NCBI GenBank assembly: GCA_009760885.1
Contig: CM019716.1
Location: forward strand, 10,858,438 to 10,922,437
Direction: 5' to 3'
Length of the DNA stretch: 64,000 nt
Source of the DNA: Achatina immaculata
Taxonomy: Eukaryota > Mollusca > Gastropoda > Stylommatophora > Achatinidae
Shown: piece by piece, positions 61,501-63,306 of the stretch
How positions within the stretch are numbered: position 1 is the stretch's first letter
How the letters are laid out: every line of letters begins with the position of its first letter
Notes under the pieces: model-generated
Seen by the model: the letters and a program-made list of their open reading frames with translations, nothing else
What the model was told of the DNA's origin: nothing
Database searches by the model: none
Position numbers and translations under genes: made by a program

Positions 61501-62113
61501 TTTGAACCTATCGAATTTAGGTCACTCACGAAGGCCAGATAATTGCTGCCATCATTGCAAAAACCCATGCTGAAGCACAGAGGGCAGCATGTTCAGTGGA
61601 AGTTACCTATGAGGACCTTGAGCCAGTTGTTACAATCAGGCAAGCAATTGACAGAAATTTATCTTATCCAACACCAGCTAAGGTAAGACATCAACATTAT
61701 TGTCATCTCATACTCCAAGATCTGTTTCTGCACATAGTTTTTATCCTTTACTCTTTGGTTTATTTTTTTCTTAAAAATTCATTTCTCTGGTGCTGCTGCT
61801 TTTCATAATTTATGTTTTGTTTTTTAAAGAGAATTTTCACTAGCAAATAAAATATGTAGACTGACAAATAAAAAATGTAGACTAGCAAATAAAAAATGTA
61901 GACTAACAAATAAAAACATATCTTGTACATGGATAGATAAAGCGTGGAGATGTGGAGGCTGCTTTTTCAGCTTGTGACCATGTTGTTGAAGGAGACATGC
62001 ATGTGTCAGCACAGGAACACTTCTATCTGGAGCCTCAAGGGTGTGTGGTTTATCCACGTGATGTGGGTGAGATTGAGGTCATAGCCACCACTCAATCTCC
62101 TACACAGATGCAG
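9952..62113 (+). CDS. XDH: Xanthine dehydrogenase (partial, 19 exons visible, 3' part beyond window)
   Basis: XDH oxidises hypoxanthine to xanthine to urate in the cytosol using [2Fe-2S], FAD and molybdopterin. Exons join as 9952-9996, 13480-13537, 15872-15968, 20085-20200, 21670-21796, 25377-25438, 27861-27950, 30117-30188, 30513-30657, 34826-34993, 37641-37717, 39096-39189, 45183-45295, 46332-46516, 51399-51564 (or 53013-53178), 53646-53850, 56333-56502 (or 58189-58358), 60357-60518 and 60773-60949 (or 61521-61682 and 61937-62113). Visible motifs are CGEGGCGAC (cluster I), CGFC..CRC (cluster II), TGNTEIG and [15 protein letters not shown] (FAD domain), [11 protein letters not shown] and [10 protein letters not shown]. 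The SPISDLNP form favours XDH over aldehyde oxidase, but the residues that separate the two best lie outside the window. About 776 of roughly 1,330 residues are present. Splice phases agree at every junction except exon 3 to exon 4, which is off by one nucleotide. The exon 7 donor is uncertain. Confidence 0.93.
10317..10645. repeat. 49-bp minisatellite in XDH intron 1
   Basis: Seven units starting ATCAGGAACTGGTGAACTGA, period exactly 49 bp over most of the array. Confidence 0.95.
10799..11412. repeat. CTTGT/CTTGC pentanucleotide array
   Basis: About 610 bp of TCTTG-type five-base units with CTTGC, CTTCT and CTTTT variants, strongly pyrimidine plus G on the + strand. All three + frames stay open because the period is five. 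Confidence 0.96.
11497..11720. repeat. 48-bp minisatellite, about five copies
   Basis: Units carry GGGGACTTTGAAAGATGAGC and CTTATCAGGCTCCACCACCC, with point variants. Confidence 0.9.
11970..12208 (+). mobile_element. tRNA-derived SINE with 11-bp TSD
   Basis: About 239 bp. A-box-like sequence GAGTGGCGAAGTGGTTAG and a B box GGTTCGATTCC lie in a tRNA-like head, followed by a body with CATACTGACCATATCA and a tail of TTACCTT repeats. The TSD CATACCATATC is at 11959-11969 and 12209-12219. Related copies are at 55594-55849 and 57587-57842, a 3' piece is at about 28535-28712, and a decayed copy is at about 48395-48610. Confidence 0.9.
12700..12895. repeat. Diverged tandem repeat of about 33 bp
   Basis: Five or six imperfect units around GTCAGCTATGGTTCGCCAAC in XDH intron 1. 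Confidence 0.7.
13003..13325. repeat. 33-bp minisatellite, about 10 copies
   Basis: Units carry TAGTTTGTAAGATATGACCT. This array lies 155 bp upstream of exon 2. Confidence 0.95.
13480..13537 (+). CDS. XDH: XDH exon 2
   Basis: Encodes [19 protein letters not shown] plus one base. The acceptor is TTGACAG and the donor is GTATCC after AAGC. Joining to exon 3 gives [17 protein letters not shown], the expected run into cluster I. Confidence 0.88.
13823..15305. repeat. 24-bp minisatellite, about 62 copies, in XDH intron 2
   Basis: Unit built on CTTCAGTCAGGCATGAAGTA. Because 24 is a multiple of three and the unit lacks stops, frames longer than 500 codons are open on both strands (YRLQSGMK on +, CLTEAYTS on -). 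I treat them as non-coding. Confidence 0.96.
15311..15871. other. Intronic, nothing recognised
   Basis: Remainder of XDH intron 2 before exon 3. No repeat or gene seen. Confidence 0.5.
15872..15968 (+). CDS. XDH: XDH exon 3, [2Fe-2S] cluster I ligands
   Basis: Encodes [22 protein letters not shown] followed by [10 protein letters not shown]. Cysteines at about residues 44, 49 and 52 are three of the four ligands of the first iron-sulphur cluster. The acceptor is CCTGAG and the donor is GTATCC. It ends in phase 2, which does not fit the start of exon 4 (see findings). Confidence 0.88.
15981..16225. repeat. 51-bp minisatellite, five copies
   Basis: Units start ATATTCCTCTCACTAGATTT. The array begins 12 bp after the exon 3 donor. 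Confidence 0.94.
16270..16816. repeat. 24-bp minisatellite in XDH intron 3, left part
   Basis: Units of CATGTAAGTCACCCTATA type. Many units contain GTAAGT in the gene's sense orientation. The array resumes at 18290 after a LINE insertion. Confidence 0.95.
16817..18289 (-). mobile_element. LINE with reverse-transcriptase domain, inserted into a minisatellite, 12-bp TSD
   Basis: The minus strand encodes a nearly continuous RT ending in a basic C-terminal tail. Visible motifs are [45 protein letters not shown] and the catalytic [10 protein letters not shown], then [22 protein letters not shown] and [16 protein letters not shown]. One in-frame stop at 17081-17083 replaces the Trp of [10 protein letters not shown] seen in other copies. 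The endonuclease region is missing. The TSD ATCACCATGTTA (16805-16816 and 18290-18301) lies inside the 24-bp array. Confidence 0.93.
18290..19375. repeat. 24-bp minisatellite in XDH intron 3, right part
   Basis: Continuation of the array at 16270-16816, with a shift toward units ending CCTGTATTTGCCCTCTAAG near 19130-19360. Confidence 0.95.
19705..19895. repeat. Short complex tandem repeat
   Basis: Alternating units built on GACATGTCATGAGAAGA with GAACATGACAATCACTG or GTTACAGAACTTGACAAT. Confidence 0.75.
20085..20200 (+). CDS. XDH: XDH exon 4
   Basis: Encodes [18 protein letters not shown] followed by [20 protein letters not shown], which includes the fourth cysteine of cluster I (NSCLAP). 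The donor is GTAAGC. With the visible AACAAG acceptor the exon starts with two bases of a codon, whereas exon 3 leaves two bases over. A microexon, a different acceptor or a base error could explain this. Confidence 0.85.
20228..20605. repeat. 19-bp minisatellite
   Basis: About 20 units of ACATGCACAAACACACTAC, starting 28 bp after the exon 4 donor. Confidence 0.95.
20909..20967. repeat. (CT)n microsatellite
   Basis: Pure CT tract of about 59 bp. A second, less pure CT tract lies at 21418-21480. Confidence 0.97.
21478..21555 (+). repeat. 3' end of an unidentified retroelement with ATTC tail
   Basis: The stretch CTCTTTACCCTTTAAAAATA and an ATTC-rich tail also occur at about 37195-37280. Shared body plus a simple-repeat tail suggests one interspersed family. 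Confidence 0.6.
21670..21796 (+). CDS. XDH: XDH exon 5, [2Fe-2S] cluster II
   Basis: Encodes [20 protein letters not shown] and continues [23 protein letters not shown]. The CGFC pair at about residues 116 and 119 supplies two ligands of cluster II. Acceptor TTTAAAG, donor GTGAGT, phase 1 at the end. Confidence 0.92.
21830..22402. repeat. 22-bp minisatellite (with 20-bp variants) in XDH intron 5
   Basis: About 26 units of GGTAGACAGAGGTGCGTGTA type. It starts within 40 bp of the exon 5 donor. Confidence 0.95.
22410..22650 (+). mobile_element. LINE 3' fragment
   Basis: Reads [20 protein letters not shown] then [14 protein letters not shown], the basic C-terminal tail of a LINE RT protein. It is related to the minus-strand fragment at 23196-23580, so the two form an inverted pair about 550 bp apart. 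Confidence 0.8.
22656..23167. other. Intronic, nothing recognised
   Basis: Spacer between the two opposed LINE fragments. No gene seen. Confidence 0.4.
23168..23922. mobile_element. Fold-back (MITE-like) element interrupted by a LINE
   Basis: Outer left arm at 23168-23195 (AAGTAAGAGAACACAG), the rest of the left arm from 23581 (GGATTAGACCTCG), and the complementary right arm ending GGTCTAATCC and CTTACTTTGCCATAC. Arms pair over roughly 90 bp. The core on the minus strand has a tRNA-like B box GGTTCGAATCC. The arms and part of the core also match the elements at 55283-55924 and 57306-57917. Confidence 0.75.
23196..23580 (-). mobile_element. LINE fragment inserted into the fold-back arm
   Basis: The minus strand reads [20 protein letters not shown] then [17 protein letters not shown] and [17 protein letters not shown], the part of a LINE RT protein after the polymerase. 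It splits the left arm of the fold-back element, so it arrived later. Confidence 0.8.
24047..24215. repeat. 41-bp minisatellite, four copies
   Basis: Units carry CCCAATGTTATGCCCGTCTG. Confidence 0.93.
24318..24492. repeat. 19-bp minisatellite
   Basis: About nine units of TTGCTGCTGTTTGTGTTGG. Confidence 0.93.
24550..24752. repeat. 49-bp minisatellite, four copies
   Basis: Near-identical units carrying AGCTGGTCATGCTTGACTGG. Confidence 0.95.
25108..25262. repeat. 27-bp tandem repeat
   Basis: About five or six units of ATCTTCATTACAGCATAAAA type, upstream of exon 6. Confidence 0.85.
25377..25438 (+). CDS. XDH: XDH exon 6, cluster II CRC motif
   Basis: Encodes [20 protein letters not shown] plus K. 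The CRC motif at about residues 151-153 completes the second iron-sulphur cluster. Acceptor TTCCAG, donor GTAGCT. Confidence 0.92.
25837..26780 (-). pseudogene. LINE RNase H domain with an in-frame 39-bp expansion
   Basis: The minus strand shows an RNase H-like domain: a degraded YTDGSVT..WGF region near 26720, then [36 protein letters not shown] and LAG. Directly after it, a 13-residue unit ([13 protein letters not shown]) is repeated about ten times in frame, then the frame continues with [20 protein letters not shown]. It is probably a fragment of an RNase H-bearing LINE. Stops are present upstream on the minus strand. Confidence 0.78.
25963..26350. repeat. 39-bp minisatellite, about 10 copies
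   Basis: Units start TCTTTCAAATATGGGTTTAA. The period is 13 codons and both strands stay open. Confidence 0.95.
27160..27515 (-). mobile_element. LINE C-terminal fragment
   Basis: The minus strand reads [20 protein letters not shown] then [20 protein letters not shown] and [13 protein letters not shown], homologous to the family at 1247-1949 and 33107-34420 but more diverged. Confidence 0.85.
27861..27950 (+). CDS. XDH: XDH exon 7 (linker)
   Basis: Encodes [20 protein letters not shown] followed by [10 protein letters not shown], the variable linker between the iron-sulphur and FAD domains. The acceptor TTTCTTTCAG is strong. The donor is unclear: GTCAAG at 27951, or GTTAGA at 27975, which would add eight residues. 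Both leave phase 0 and join exon 8 correctly. Confidence 0.72.
28040..28500 (-). mobile_element. LINE C-terminal fragment
   Basis: The minus strand reads [20 protein letters not shown] then [20 protein letters not shown], same family as 16817-18289. It is truncated at its 5' end near 28500. No clear TSD was found. Confidence 0.85.
28535..28712 (+). mobile_element. SINE 3' part
   Basis: Shares CAGGCGTGATACTGACCATA, TATGGGCCTAACACC and the TTTTACCTTTACCT tail with the SINE at 11970-12208, but the tRNA-like head is missing. Confidence 0.75.
28862..29070. repeat. 20-bp minisatellite, 10-11 copies
   Basis: Very homogeneous units of GAAAAGTTTATGAATGAGTA. Confidence 0.96.
29071..30116. other. Intronic, nothing recognised
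   Basis: AT-rich remainder of XDH intron 7. No gene or clear repeat. Confidence 0.5.
30117..30188 (+). CDS. XDH: XDH exon 8
   Basis: Encodes [20 protein letters not shown] followed by PELK. The [12 protein letters not shown] stretch marks entry into the FAD domain in XDH proteins. Acceptor CGTCCAG, donor GTAAAG, 24 codons, phase 0 at both ends. Confidence 0.9.
30513..30657 (+). CDS. XDH: XDH exon 9, FAD-binding start
   Basis: Encodes [20 protein letters not shown] then [20 protein letters not shown] and IVTGNTEIG. The VTGNTEIG motif is the FAD-binding segment of the CO-dehydrogenase-flavoprotein fold. The acceptor is CTGTAAG and the donor is GTTTGT, both weak, but phase and homology agree. 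Confidence 0.9.
30948..31125. repeat. Tandem repeat of about 37-40 bp, left part
   Basis: Units around GAGTTTATAGCTATACTTTT. It resumes at about 31545-31740 after a LINE fragment. Confidence 0.85.
31126..31544 (-). mobile_element. LINE C-terminal fragment inside a tandem array
   Basis: The minus strand is the decayed equivalent of the TYVGH..RGRP tail of the LINE at 16817-18289, with frameshifts. Copies of the same tandem repeat flank it on both sides. A clean TSD could not be picked out of the array. Confidence 0.8.
31545..31738. repeat. Tandem repeat of about 37-40 bp, right part
   Basis: Same unit as 30948-31125 (GGGTTTATAGCTATACTT), three to five degenerate copies. Confidence 0.82.
31752..32425 (-). 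mobile_element. LINE fragment with (GA)n tail and 13-bp TSD
   Basis: The minus strand reads [20 protein letters not shown] then [20 protein letters not shown] and [20 protein letters not shown] with the basic [15 protein letters not shown]. The 3' end has a GA microsatellite (TC on +). The TSD AAGTAATTTTTCT is at 31739-31751 and 32426-32438. It is a different family from the neighbouring LINEs. Confidence 0.92.
32836..33106. repeat. 28-bp minisatellite with acceptor-like units, left part
   Basis: About nine to ten units of CATTTGCTATTTCTCAGTCA type. Each holds a pyrimidine-rich run ending in CAG. It resumes at 34421. Confidence 0.95.
33107..34420 (+). mobile_element. LINE with RT palm, inserted in the 28-bp array, 10-bp TSD
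   Basis: Starts inside the RT ([20 protein letters not shown]), then [40 protein letters not shown] and the catalytic [12 protein letters not shown] 1-nt deletion near 33746 shifts the frame; the second part, from [14 protein letters not shown] to [11 protein letters not shown], is open to 34367. The 3' end is an (ATG)n tail. ATTTCTCAGT flanks it at 33097-33106 and 34421-34430. That motif is part of the array, so the TSD is suggestive only. Confidence 0.92.
34421..34822. repeat. 28-bp minisatellite with acceptor-like units, right part
   Basis: About 14 units, ending directly at the real acceptor of XDH exon 10. The last partial unit (CATTTGCTATTTCTGCTGCAG, split at the exon) merges into that acceptor. 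Confidence 0.95.
34826..34993 (+). CDS. XDH: XDH exon 10
   Basis: Encodes [20 protein letters not shown] followed by [20 protein letters not shown] and [21 protein letters not shown] is the FAD-domain segment. The acceptor CTGCTGCAG directly follows a 28-bp minisatellite whose unit resembles this acceptor region. Donor GTTGGT, phase 1. Confidence 0.92.
34994..35690. other. Intronic, with a (TA)n tract
   Basis: AT-rich DNA with a TA microsatellite at about 35536-35562. Nothing else seen. Confidence 0.5.
35690..36612. repeat. 26-bp minisatellite with higher-order duplication
   Basis: About 35 units of TTGTTTCTTCATGTGACCAA type. A block near 35757-36105 recurs about 362 bp later with the same variant order. 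Confidence 0.95.
36670..36842. repeat. 42-bp minisatellite, about four copies
   Basis: Units start GATGATCTGAGACCCAGGGT. Confidence 0.94.
37195..37280 (+). repeat. Retroelement 3' end with ATTC tail
   Basis: Second copy of the repeat at 21478-21555; shares TTCTTTACCCTTTAAAAATA and ends in (ATTC)n. Confidence 0.6.
37641..37717 (+). CDS. XDH: XDH exon 11
   Basis: Encodes [20 protein letters not shown] followed by IRNVA (first codon split as E). Acceptor CTCAACAG, donor GTAGGT. This is the helix just before the GGN motif. Confidence 0.92.
38130..38350. repeat. Tandem repeat of about 46-54 bp
   Basis: Four imperfect units around ATCTGATGTGATGTTTGTGT. Confidence 0.8.
38480..38860. repeat. Tandem repeat of about 51 bp and shorter derivatives
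   Basis: Units around GTGACAGACTGTCAAGGGAT, degenerating into shorter GACTGTCATGAGATGAAAAG units after 38745. Confidence 0.92.
39096..39189 (+). CDS. XDH: XDH exon 12, [15 protein letters not shown] motif
   Basis: Encodes [20 protein letters not shown] followed by [11 protein letters not shown]. This is the most diagnostic FAD-site motif, and its ASPISDLNP form is the XDH type. Acceptor TCTTTCAG, donor GTCAGT. Confidence 0.95.
39205..39865. repeat. 32-bp minisatellite, about 20 copies, in XDH intron 12
   Basis: Units of TTGTTGGGTGGTGTCTTTTT type, beginning 15 bp after the exon 12 donor. All three + frames are open, which produces hydrophobic-looking but meaningless translations. Confidence 0.95.
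39866..40458. other. Intronic, nothing recognised
   Basis: AT-rich stretch without gene or repeat. Confidence 0.45.
40459..40528. repeat. (AG)n microsatellite
   Basis: About 70 bp of AG. Confidence 0.97.
40655..41435. repeat. 29-bp minisatellite in dimeric arrangement
   Basis: About 27 units of CTTATCTGCAGTCCAAGCAA. Variants ATAAGC and ATAAAC alternate through much of the array, giving a 58-bp higher-order unit. Confidence 0.96.
41485..42165. repeat. 28-bp minisatellite, about 24 copies
   Basis: Units of GAGAGCCAGGCAAGCATTTA, with TTCAATC, TTCGGTC and TTTGGTC endings. Confidence 0.96.
42166..43045. other. Intronic, nothing recognised
   Basis: No gene, RNA or clear repeat apart from a short duplication (GTTACTATCAGTTAGAGGTT) near 42915-42975. 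Confidence 0.45.
43048..43540. repeat. 40-bp minisatellite, about 12 copies
   Basis: Units carry CATCATTTAGGGTGTAGACC, period exactly 40 bp over most of the array. Confidence 0.95.
43665..43980. repeat. 34-bp minisatellite, about nine copies
   Basis: Units carry CTATGATGAATGAGCTGAGA. Confidence 0.95.
44165..44364. repeat. Tandem repeat of about 42-46 bp, interrupted
   Basis: Units around TTCATCCAGAAGTTTGATGG. Further units occur at 44800-44855 beyond a LINE fragment. Confidence 0.85.
44365..44799 (-). mobile_element. LINE C-terminal fragment inside a tandem array, 9-bp TSD
   Basis: The minus strand reads [20 protein letters not shown] then [20 protein letters not shown] and [20 protein letters not shown]. 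Same family as 16817-18289. AAGTTTGAT flanks it at 44356-44364 and 44800-44808; this motif belongs to the array unit. Confidence 0.9.
45183..45295 (+). CDS. XDH: XDH exon 13
   Basis: Encodes [20 protein letters not shown] followed by [18 protein letters not shown]. The [13 protein letters not shown] pattern matches the end of the FAD-binding subdomain. Acceptor GAACTTCAG, donor GTAAAT. Confidence 0.93.
45570..46080. repeat. 21-bp minisatellite in 42-bp dimers
   Basis: Units alternate CATCTCTCAGTGCTGTCCAA and CATCCCTTGATGCTGCCCAA in XDH intron 13. Confidence 0.95.
46332..46516 (+). CDS. XDH: XDH exon 14, FAD C-terminal subdomain
   Basis: Encodes [20 protein letters not shown] and continues through [18 protein letters not shown] and [34 protein letters not shown] is the characteristic loop near the flavin. 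Acceptor ACTTCAG, donor GTCAGT, ends in phase 2. Confidence 0.94.
46815..48265. repeat. 39-bp minisatellite, about 37 copies, in XDH intron 14
   Basis: Units carry AGCCTGGAATGTAAGTAGGG. Most contain GTAAGT in sense orientation. Several units near 47600-47960 have small deletions. Confidence 0.95.
48395..48610 (+). mobile_element. Decayed SINE
   Basis: Retains GAAGTAGTTAGTGCAGT, GATGCCAATCATG and ATGCTGACAGGTCA in the order found in the SINE at 55594-55849, with many substitutions and indels. Confidence 0.6.
48800..49060 (-). pseudogene. Tigger/pogo-like transposase N-terminus fragment
   Basis: The minus strand starts [20 protein letters not shown] and continues [20 protein letters not shown] then [19 protein letters not shown], the CENP-B-type helix-turn-helix pattern of Tigger transposases. 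A partial copy occurs at 51620-51795, where 9 nt more are present after TTCCCTCT on +. The rest of a transposase is absent. Confidence 0.65.
49324..50157 (-). mobile_element. LINE fragment, block 1 copy, with TSD
   Basis: Minus strand: basic tail [20 protein letters not shown], then further 5' [28 protein letters not shown] at 49315-49323 and 50158-50166. A 1-nt deletion near 49425 breaks the C-terminal frame compared with the other two copies. Confidence 0.88.
50479..51311 (-). mobile_element. LINE fragment, block 2 copy
   Basis: Copy of the LINE at 49324-50157 carried along by the segment duplication. Here the tail frame is intact to [19 protein letters not shown]. Confidence 0.88.
51399..51564 (+). 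CDS. XDH: XDH exon 15, copy a
   Basis: Encodes [20 protein letters not shown] then [20 protein letters not shown] and [15 protein letters not shown]. It is 166 nt long with acceptor TATCTCAG and donor GTAATT. A second copy lies at 53013-53178; its only coding difference is a synonymous Arg codon (CGA here, AGA there). Splicing both copies in series would shift the frame. Confidence 0.88.
52092..52925 (-). mobile_element. LINE fragment, block 3 copy
   Basis: Third copy of the same insertion. The frame extends farther 5' ([20 protein letters not shown] then [20 protein letters not shown]), and its flank supports the longer TSD TTTAAATGTAT. Confidence 0.88.
53013..53178 (+). CDS. XDH: XDH exon 15, copy b
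   Basis: Same 166-nt exon as 51399-51564, same acceptor and donor, same protein. It is followed by the same start of intron, which then changes into a 30-bp minisatellite. Either copy can join exon 14 (phase 2) to exon 16 (phase 0). It may be a true tandem copy or an uncollapsed allele. Confidence 0.85.
53236..53572. repeat. 30-bp minisatellite, about 11 copies
   Basis: Units carry CAGGATAAGTGTAATAGTAG and alternate in 60-bp dimers, upstream of exon 16. Confidence 0.94.
53646..53850 (+). CDS. XDH: XDH exon 16, entry into molybdopterin domain
   Basis: Encodes [20 protein letters not shown] then [20 protein letters not shown] and [20 protein letters not shown] followed by [28 protein letters not shown] starts the a/b hammerhead of the Mo domain. 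Acceptor TTTTTGCAG, donor GTAAGG, phase 1. Confidence 0.94.
53865..54695. repeat. 32-bp minisatellite, about 26 copies, in XDH intron 16
   Basis: Units carry CTTTTGTTCCTCTATGTCAG, pyrimidine-rich and ending in CAG, starting about 10 bp after the exon 16 donor. Confidence 0.96.
55283..55924. mobile_element. Fold-back element, copy a, with nested SINE
   Basis: The right arm (complement TATGGTTAGACCTTGAAAA, then ATCATACACAAAACACTATT) matches the left arm at 55455-55498. Near the left end a 29-bp arm segment (AGTAACAGAACACTGTACTG) is repeated about five times. The tRNA-like SINE splits the element. Confidence 0.75.
55594..55849 (+). mobile_element. tRNA-derived SINE, copy in fold-back element
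   Basis: A box GTGGTGAAGTGGCTAGTG, B box GGTTTGAATCC (one change from consensus), body and tail as at 11970-12208. Flanks ACATCTAACAGTGT (55580-55593) and ACATCTAATAGTGT (55850-55863) match at 13 of 14 bases. Confidence 0.9.
56090..56255. repeat. 19-bp tandem repeat
   Basis: About nine units of CAAAATAAGTATGAAAAGT. Only about two remain in the duplicated copy near 58075-58110. Confidence 0.9.
56333..56502 (+). CDS. XDH: XDH exon 17, copy a
   Basis: Encodes [20 protein letters not shown] then [20 protein letters not shown] and [17 protein letters not shown]. It is 170 nt long, acceptor GTGTCAG, donor GTGAGT. The exon end plus donor is repeated about four times, to 56616; one unit has a 1-nt deletion. 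A second copy lies at 58189-58358. Confidence 0.88.
57306..57917. mobile_element. Fold-back element, copy b
   Basis: Duplicate of 55283-55924, with fewer arm-derived tandem units. Confidence 0.75.
57587..57842 (+). mobile_element. tRNA-derived SINE, duplicated copy
   Basis: Duplicate of 55594-55849 with a few substitutions (for example GGTTAGTACACTGGTCTC here, closer to the 11970 copy). Confidence 0.9.
58189..58358 (+). CDS. XDH: XDH exon 17, copy b, fused to a donor-site array
   Basis: Same 170-nt exon and same protein as copy a. Beyond the first donor at 58359 the frame stays open through 29 further 33-nt units, each ending in another donor, to a stop at about 59388. Splicing from any of these donors to exon 18 (phase 0) stays in frame. 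Which donor is used cannot be told from DNA. Confidence 0.88.
58335..59344 (+). repeat. 33-bp minisatellite of exon end plus 5' splice donor
   Basis: Unit = exon tail GAGCTGGTGTTTGCTAGAGA then GAAG and GTGAGTTGT. The first donor is at 58359 and the last at 59316; the distance of 957 nt is exactly 29 units, so there are no net indels. Two units (58656 and 58920) have GTAAAG instead of GTGAGT. Encodes [11 protein letters not shown] per unit. A short version is at 56482-56616. Confidence 0.95.
59345..60356. other. Intronic, nothing recognised
   Basis: Remainder of XDH intron 17. The part from about 59958 belongs to the 1,164-bp duplication. Confidence 0.5.
60357..60518 (+). CDS. XDH: XDH exon 18, copy a
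   Basis: Encodes [20 protein letters not shown] then [20 protein letters not shown] and [14 protein letters not shown], part of the a/b hammerhead. 54 codons, phase 0 at both ends, acceptor AATTTAG, donor GTAAGA. Duplicated at 61521-61682. Confidence 0.92.
60773..60949 (+). CDS. XDH: XDH exon 19, copy a
   Basis: Encodes [20 protein letters not shown] then [20 protein letters not shown] and [27 protein letters not shown] is the conserved Mo-domain motif. 59 codons, phase 0 at both ends, acceptor ATGGATAG (weak), donor GTGAGA. Duplicated at 61937-62113. Confidence 0.93.
61521..61682 (+). CDS. XDH: XDH exon 18, copy b
   Basis: Copy of 60357-60518, displaced by exactly 1,164 nt. The protein is identical; a GCT to GCA Ala codon change is visible. 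Same splice sites. Confidence 0.88.
61937..62113 (+). CDS. XDH: XDH exon 19, copy b
   Basis: Copy of 60773-60949, also displaced by 1,164 nt. The protein is identical, with a synonymous CCC to CCT Pro change. This is the last XDH exon I can find; the next expected segment (the GGGFGGK-type loop) is not between here and 64000. Confidence 0.88.
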
Positions 62114-62765
62114 GTGAGAGATTTTCTGTTCATGTTGAAGAAGTTTGTTGTCAGTTTTCAGAACTGAAATGAAATATACACATTTACTCTCTTACTTCCA
62201 ATTGTGAACAGATTCCAACATTATTTTTTTTTATTTTACAAATATTTACAATTTTTATTGTAGTATCTACATCTTTCATCCTCTTCTTCTGTATTCTGTT
62301 TTGTTTTTTTTTTTTTTGTTCATGAGAAAATGGAACAGCAAAGTAACTTACTGCTTAAAGTGATGTTTCTCATTGCAATACAGATGGTGAATGGACAGCT
62401 TATGTTAAATGCTGGCTCCAGCAATGTTAGCTGGACACAGGCAGCTTTTATGCTGCTTGTTCCTTAGTTTCATAACTGAGAAGTTTATGACTGTGTCTCA
62501 GAGATTCAGACCAAAAGTTCAGCAAAAATCATTAATAAAACTCATTAACAAGGGGATCCTTAGTACCAGTCGATGATCATCATGTTGCTGGCTATGGTTA
62601 CTGTGAAAGAAGGAAAGCATATTAATTTCAGTTTCAGTTATATCTGTGTTCAAATTGAAATAATGAAATTAAATGAAAATTACTCATCTAAAGGTAATTT
62701 AGACTGCTTTTAAATTCAGTCTATATTACAAAACTGAACTAACTGTTTTCTGCACCTGACTGTAG

Positions 62766-62840
62766 CTTCTTCTTCTTCTTCTTCTTCTTCTTCTTCTTCT
62801 TCTTCTTCTTCTTCTTCTTCTTCTTCTTCTTCTTCTTCTT
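62766..62840. repeat. (CTT)n microsatellite
   Basis: About 25 CTT repeats. Confidence 0.97.
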
Positions 62841-62864
62841 CAGCTTTCCAAGCCATTAAGGCTT

Positions 62865-63306
62865 TTTGCTGCAGATAAAGTAAAGGCACATTGCTGCAGA
62901 TAAAGTTAAGTCTCTTTGCTGCAGATAAAGTTAAGTCACATTGCTGCAGATAAAGTTAAGTCTCTTTGCTGCAGATAAAGTTAAGTCTCTTTGCTGCAGA
63001 TAAAGTTAAGTCTCTTTGCTGCAGATAAAGTTAAGTCTCTTTGCTGCAGATAAAGTTAAGGCTCATTGCTGCAGATAAAGTTAAGGCTCATTGCTGCAGA
63101 TAAAGTTAAGGCTCATTGCTGCAGATAAAGTTAAGTCTCTTTGCTGCAGATAAAGTTAAGGCTCATTGCTGCAGATAAAGTTAAGGCTCATTGCTGTAGA
63201 TAAAGTTAAGTCTCATTGCTGCAGATAAAGTTAAGGCTCATTGCTGCAGATAAAGTTAAGTCTCACTGCTGCAGATAAAGTTAAGTCTCATTGCTGCAGA
63301 TAAAGT
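62865..63306. repeat. 24-bp minisatellite, about 18 copies
   Basis: Units carry TTGCTGCAGATAAAGTTAAG. The last unit runs without a break into the 3' coding end of the LINE at 63307. Confidence 0.95.

Larger units (their letters stand above)
59958..62280. repeat. 1,164-bp tandem duplication carrying exons 18 and 19
   Basis: Copy 1 runs about 59958-61120 and copy 2 about 61121-62280. Both exons are displaced by 1,164 nt. A 21-bp array (AAATAAAAAATGTAGACTA) upstream of exon 19 is duplicated too. Differences are scattered substitutions and homopolymer indels. Confidence 0.93.

Noticed and set aside
9952..62113. Aldehyde oxidase instead of xanthine dehydrogenase
   Set aside because: The two share this domain plan. 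The [15 protein letters not shown] motif and the exon 15 [10 protein letters not shown] segment fit XDH better. The residues that discriminate most strongly lie in the missing Mo half, so a small doubt remains.
62114..63300. A further XDH exon after exon 19b
   Set aside because: I looked for the segment leading to the GGGFGGK-type loop in all + frames and saw none; the interval holds AT-rich DNA, a CTT tract and the 24-bp array.
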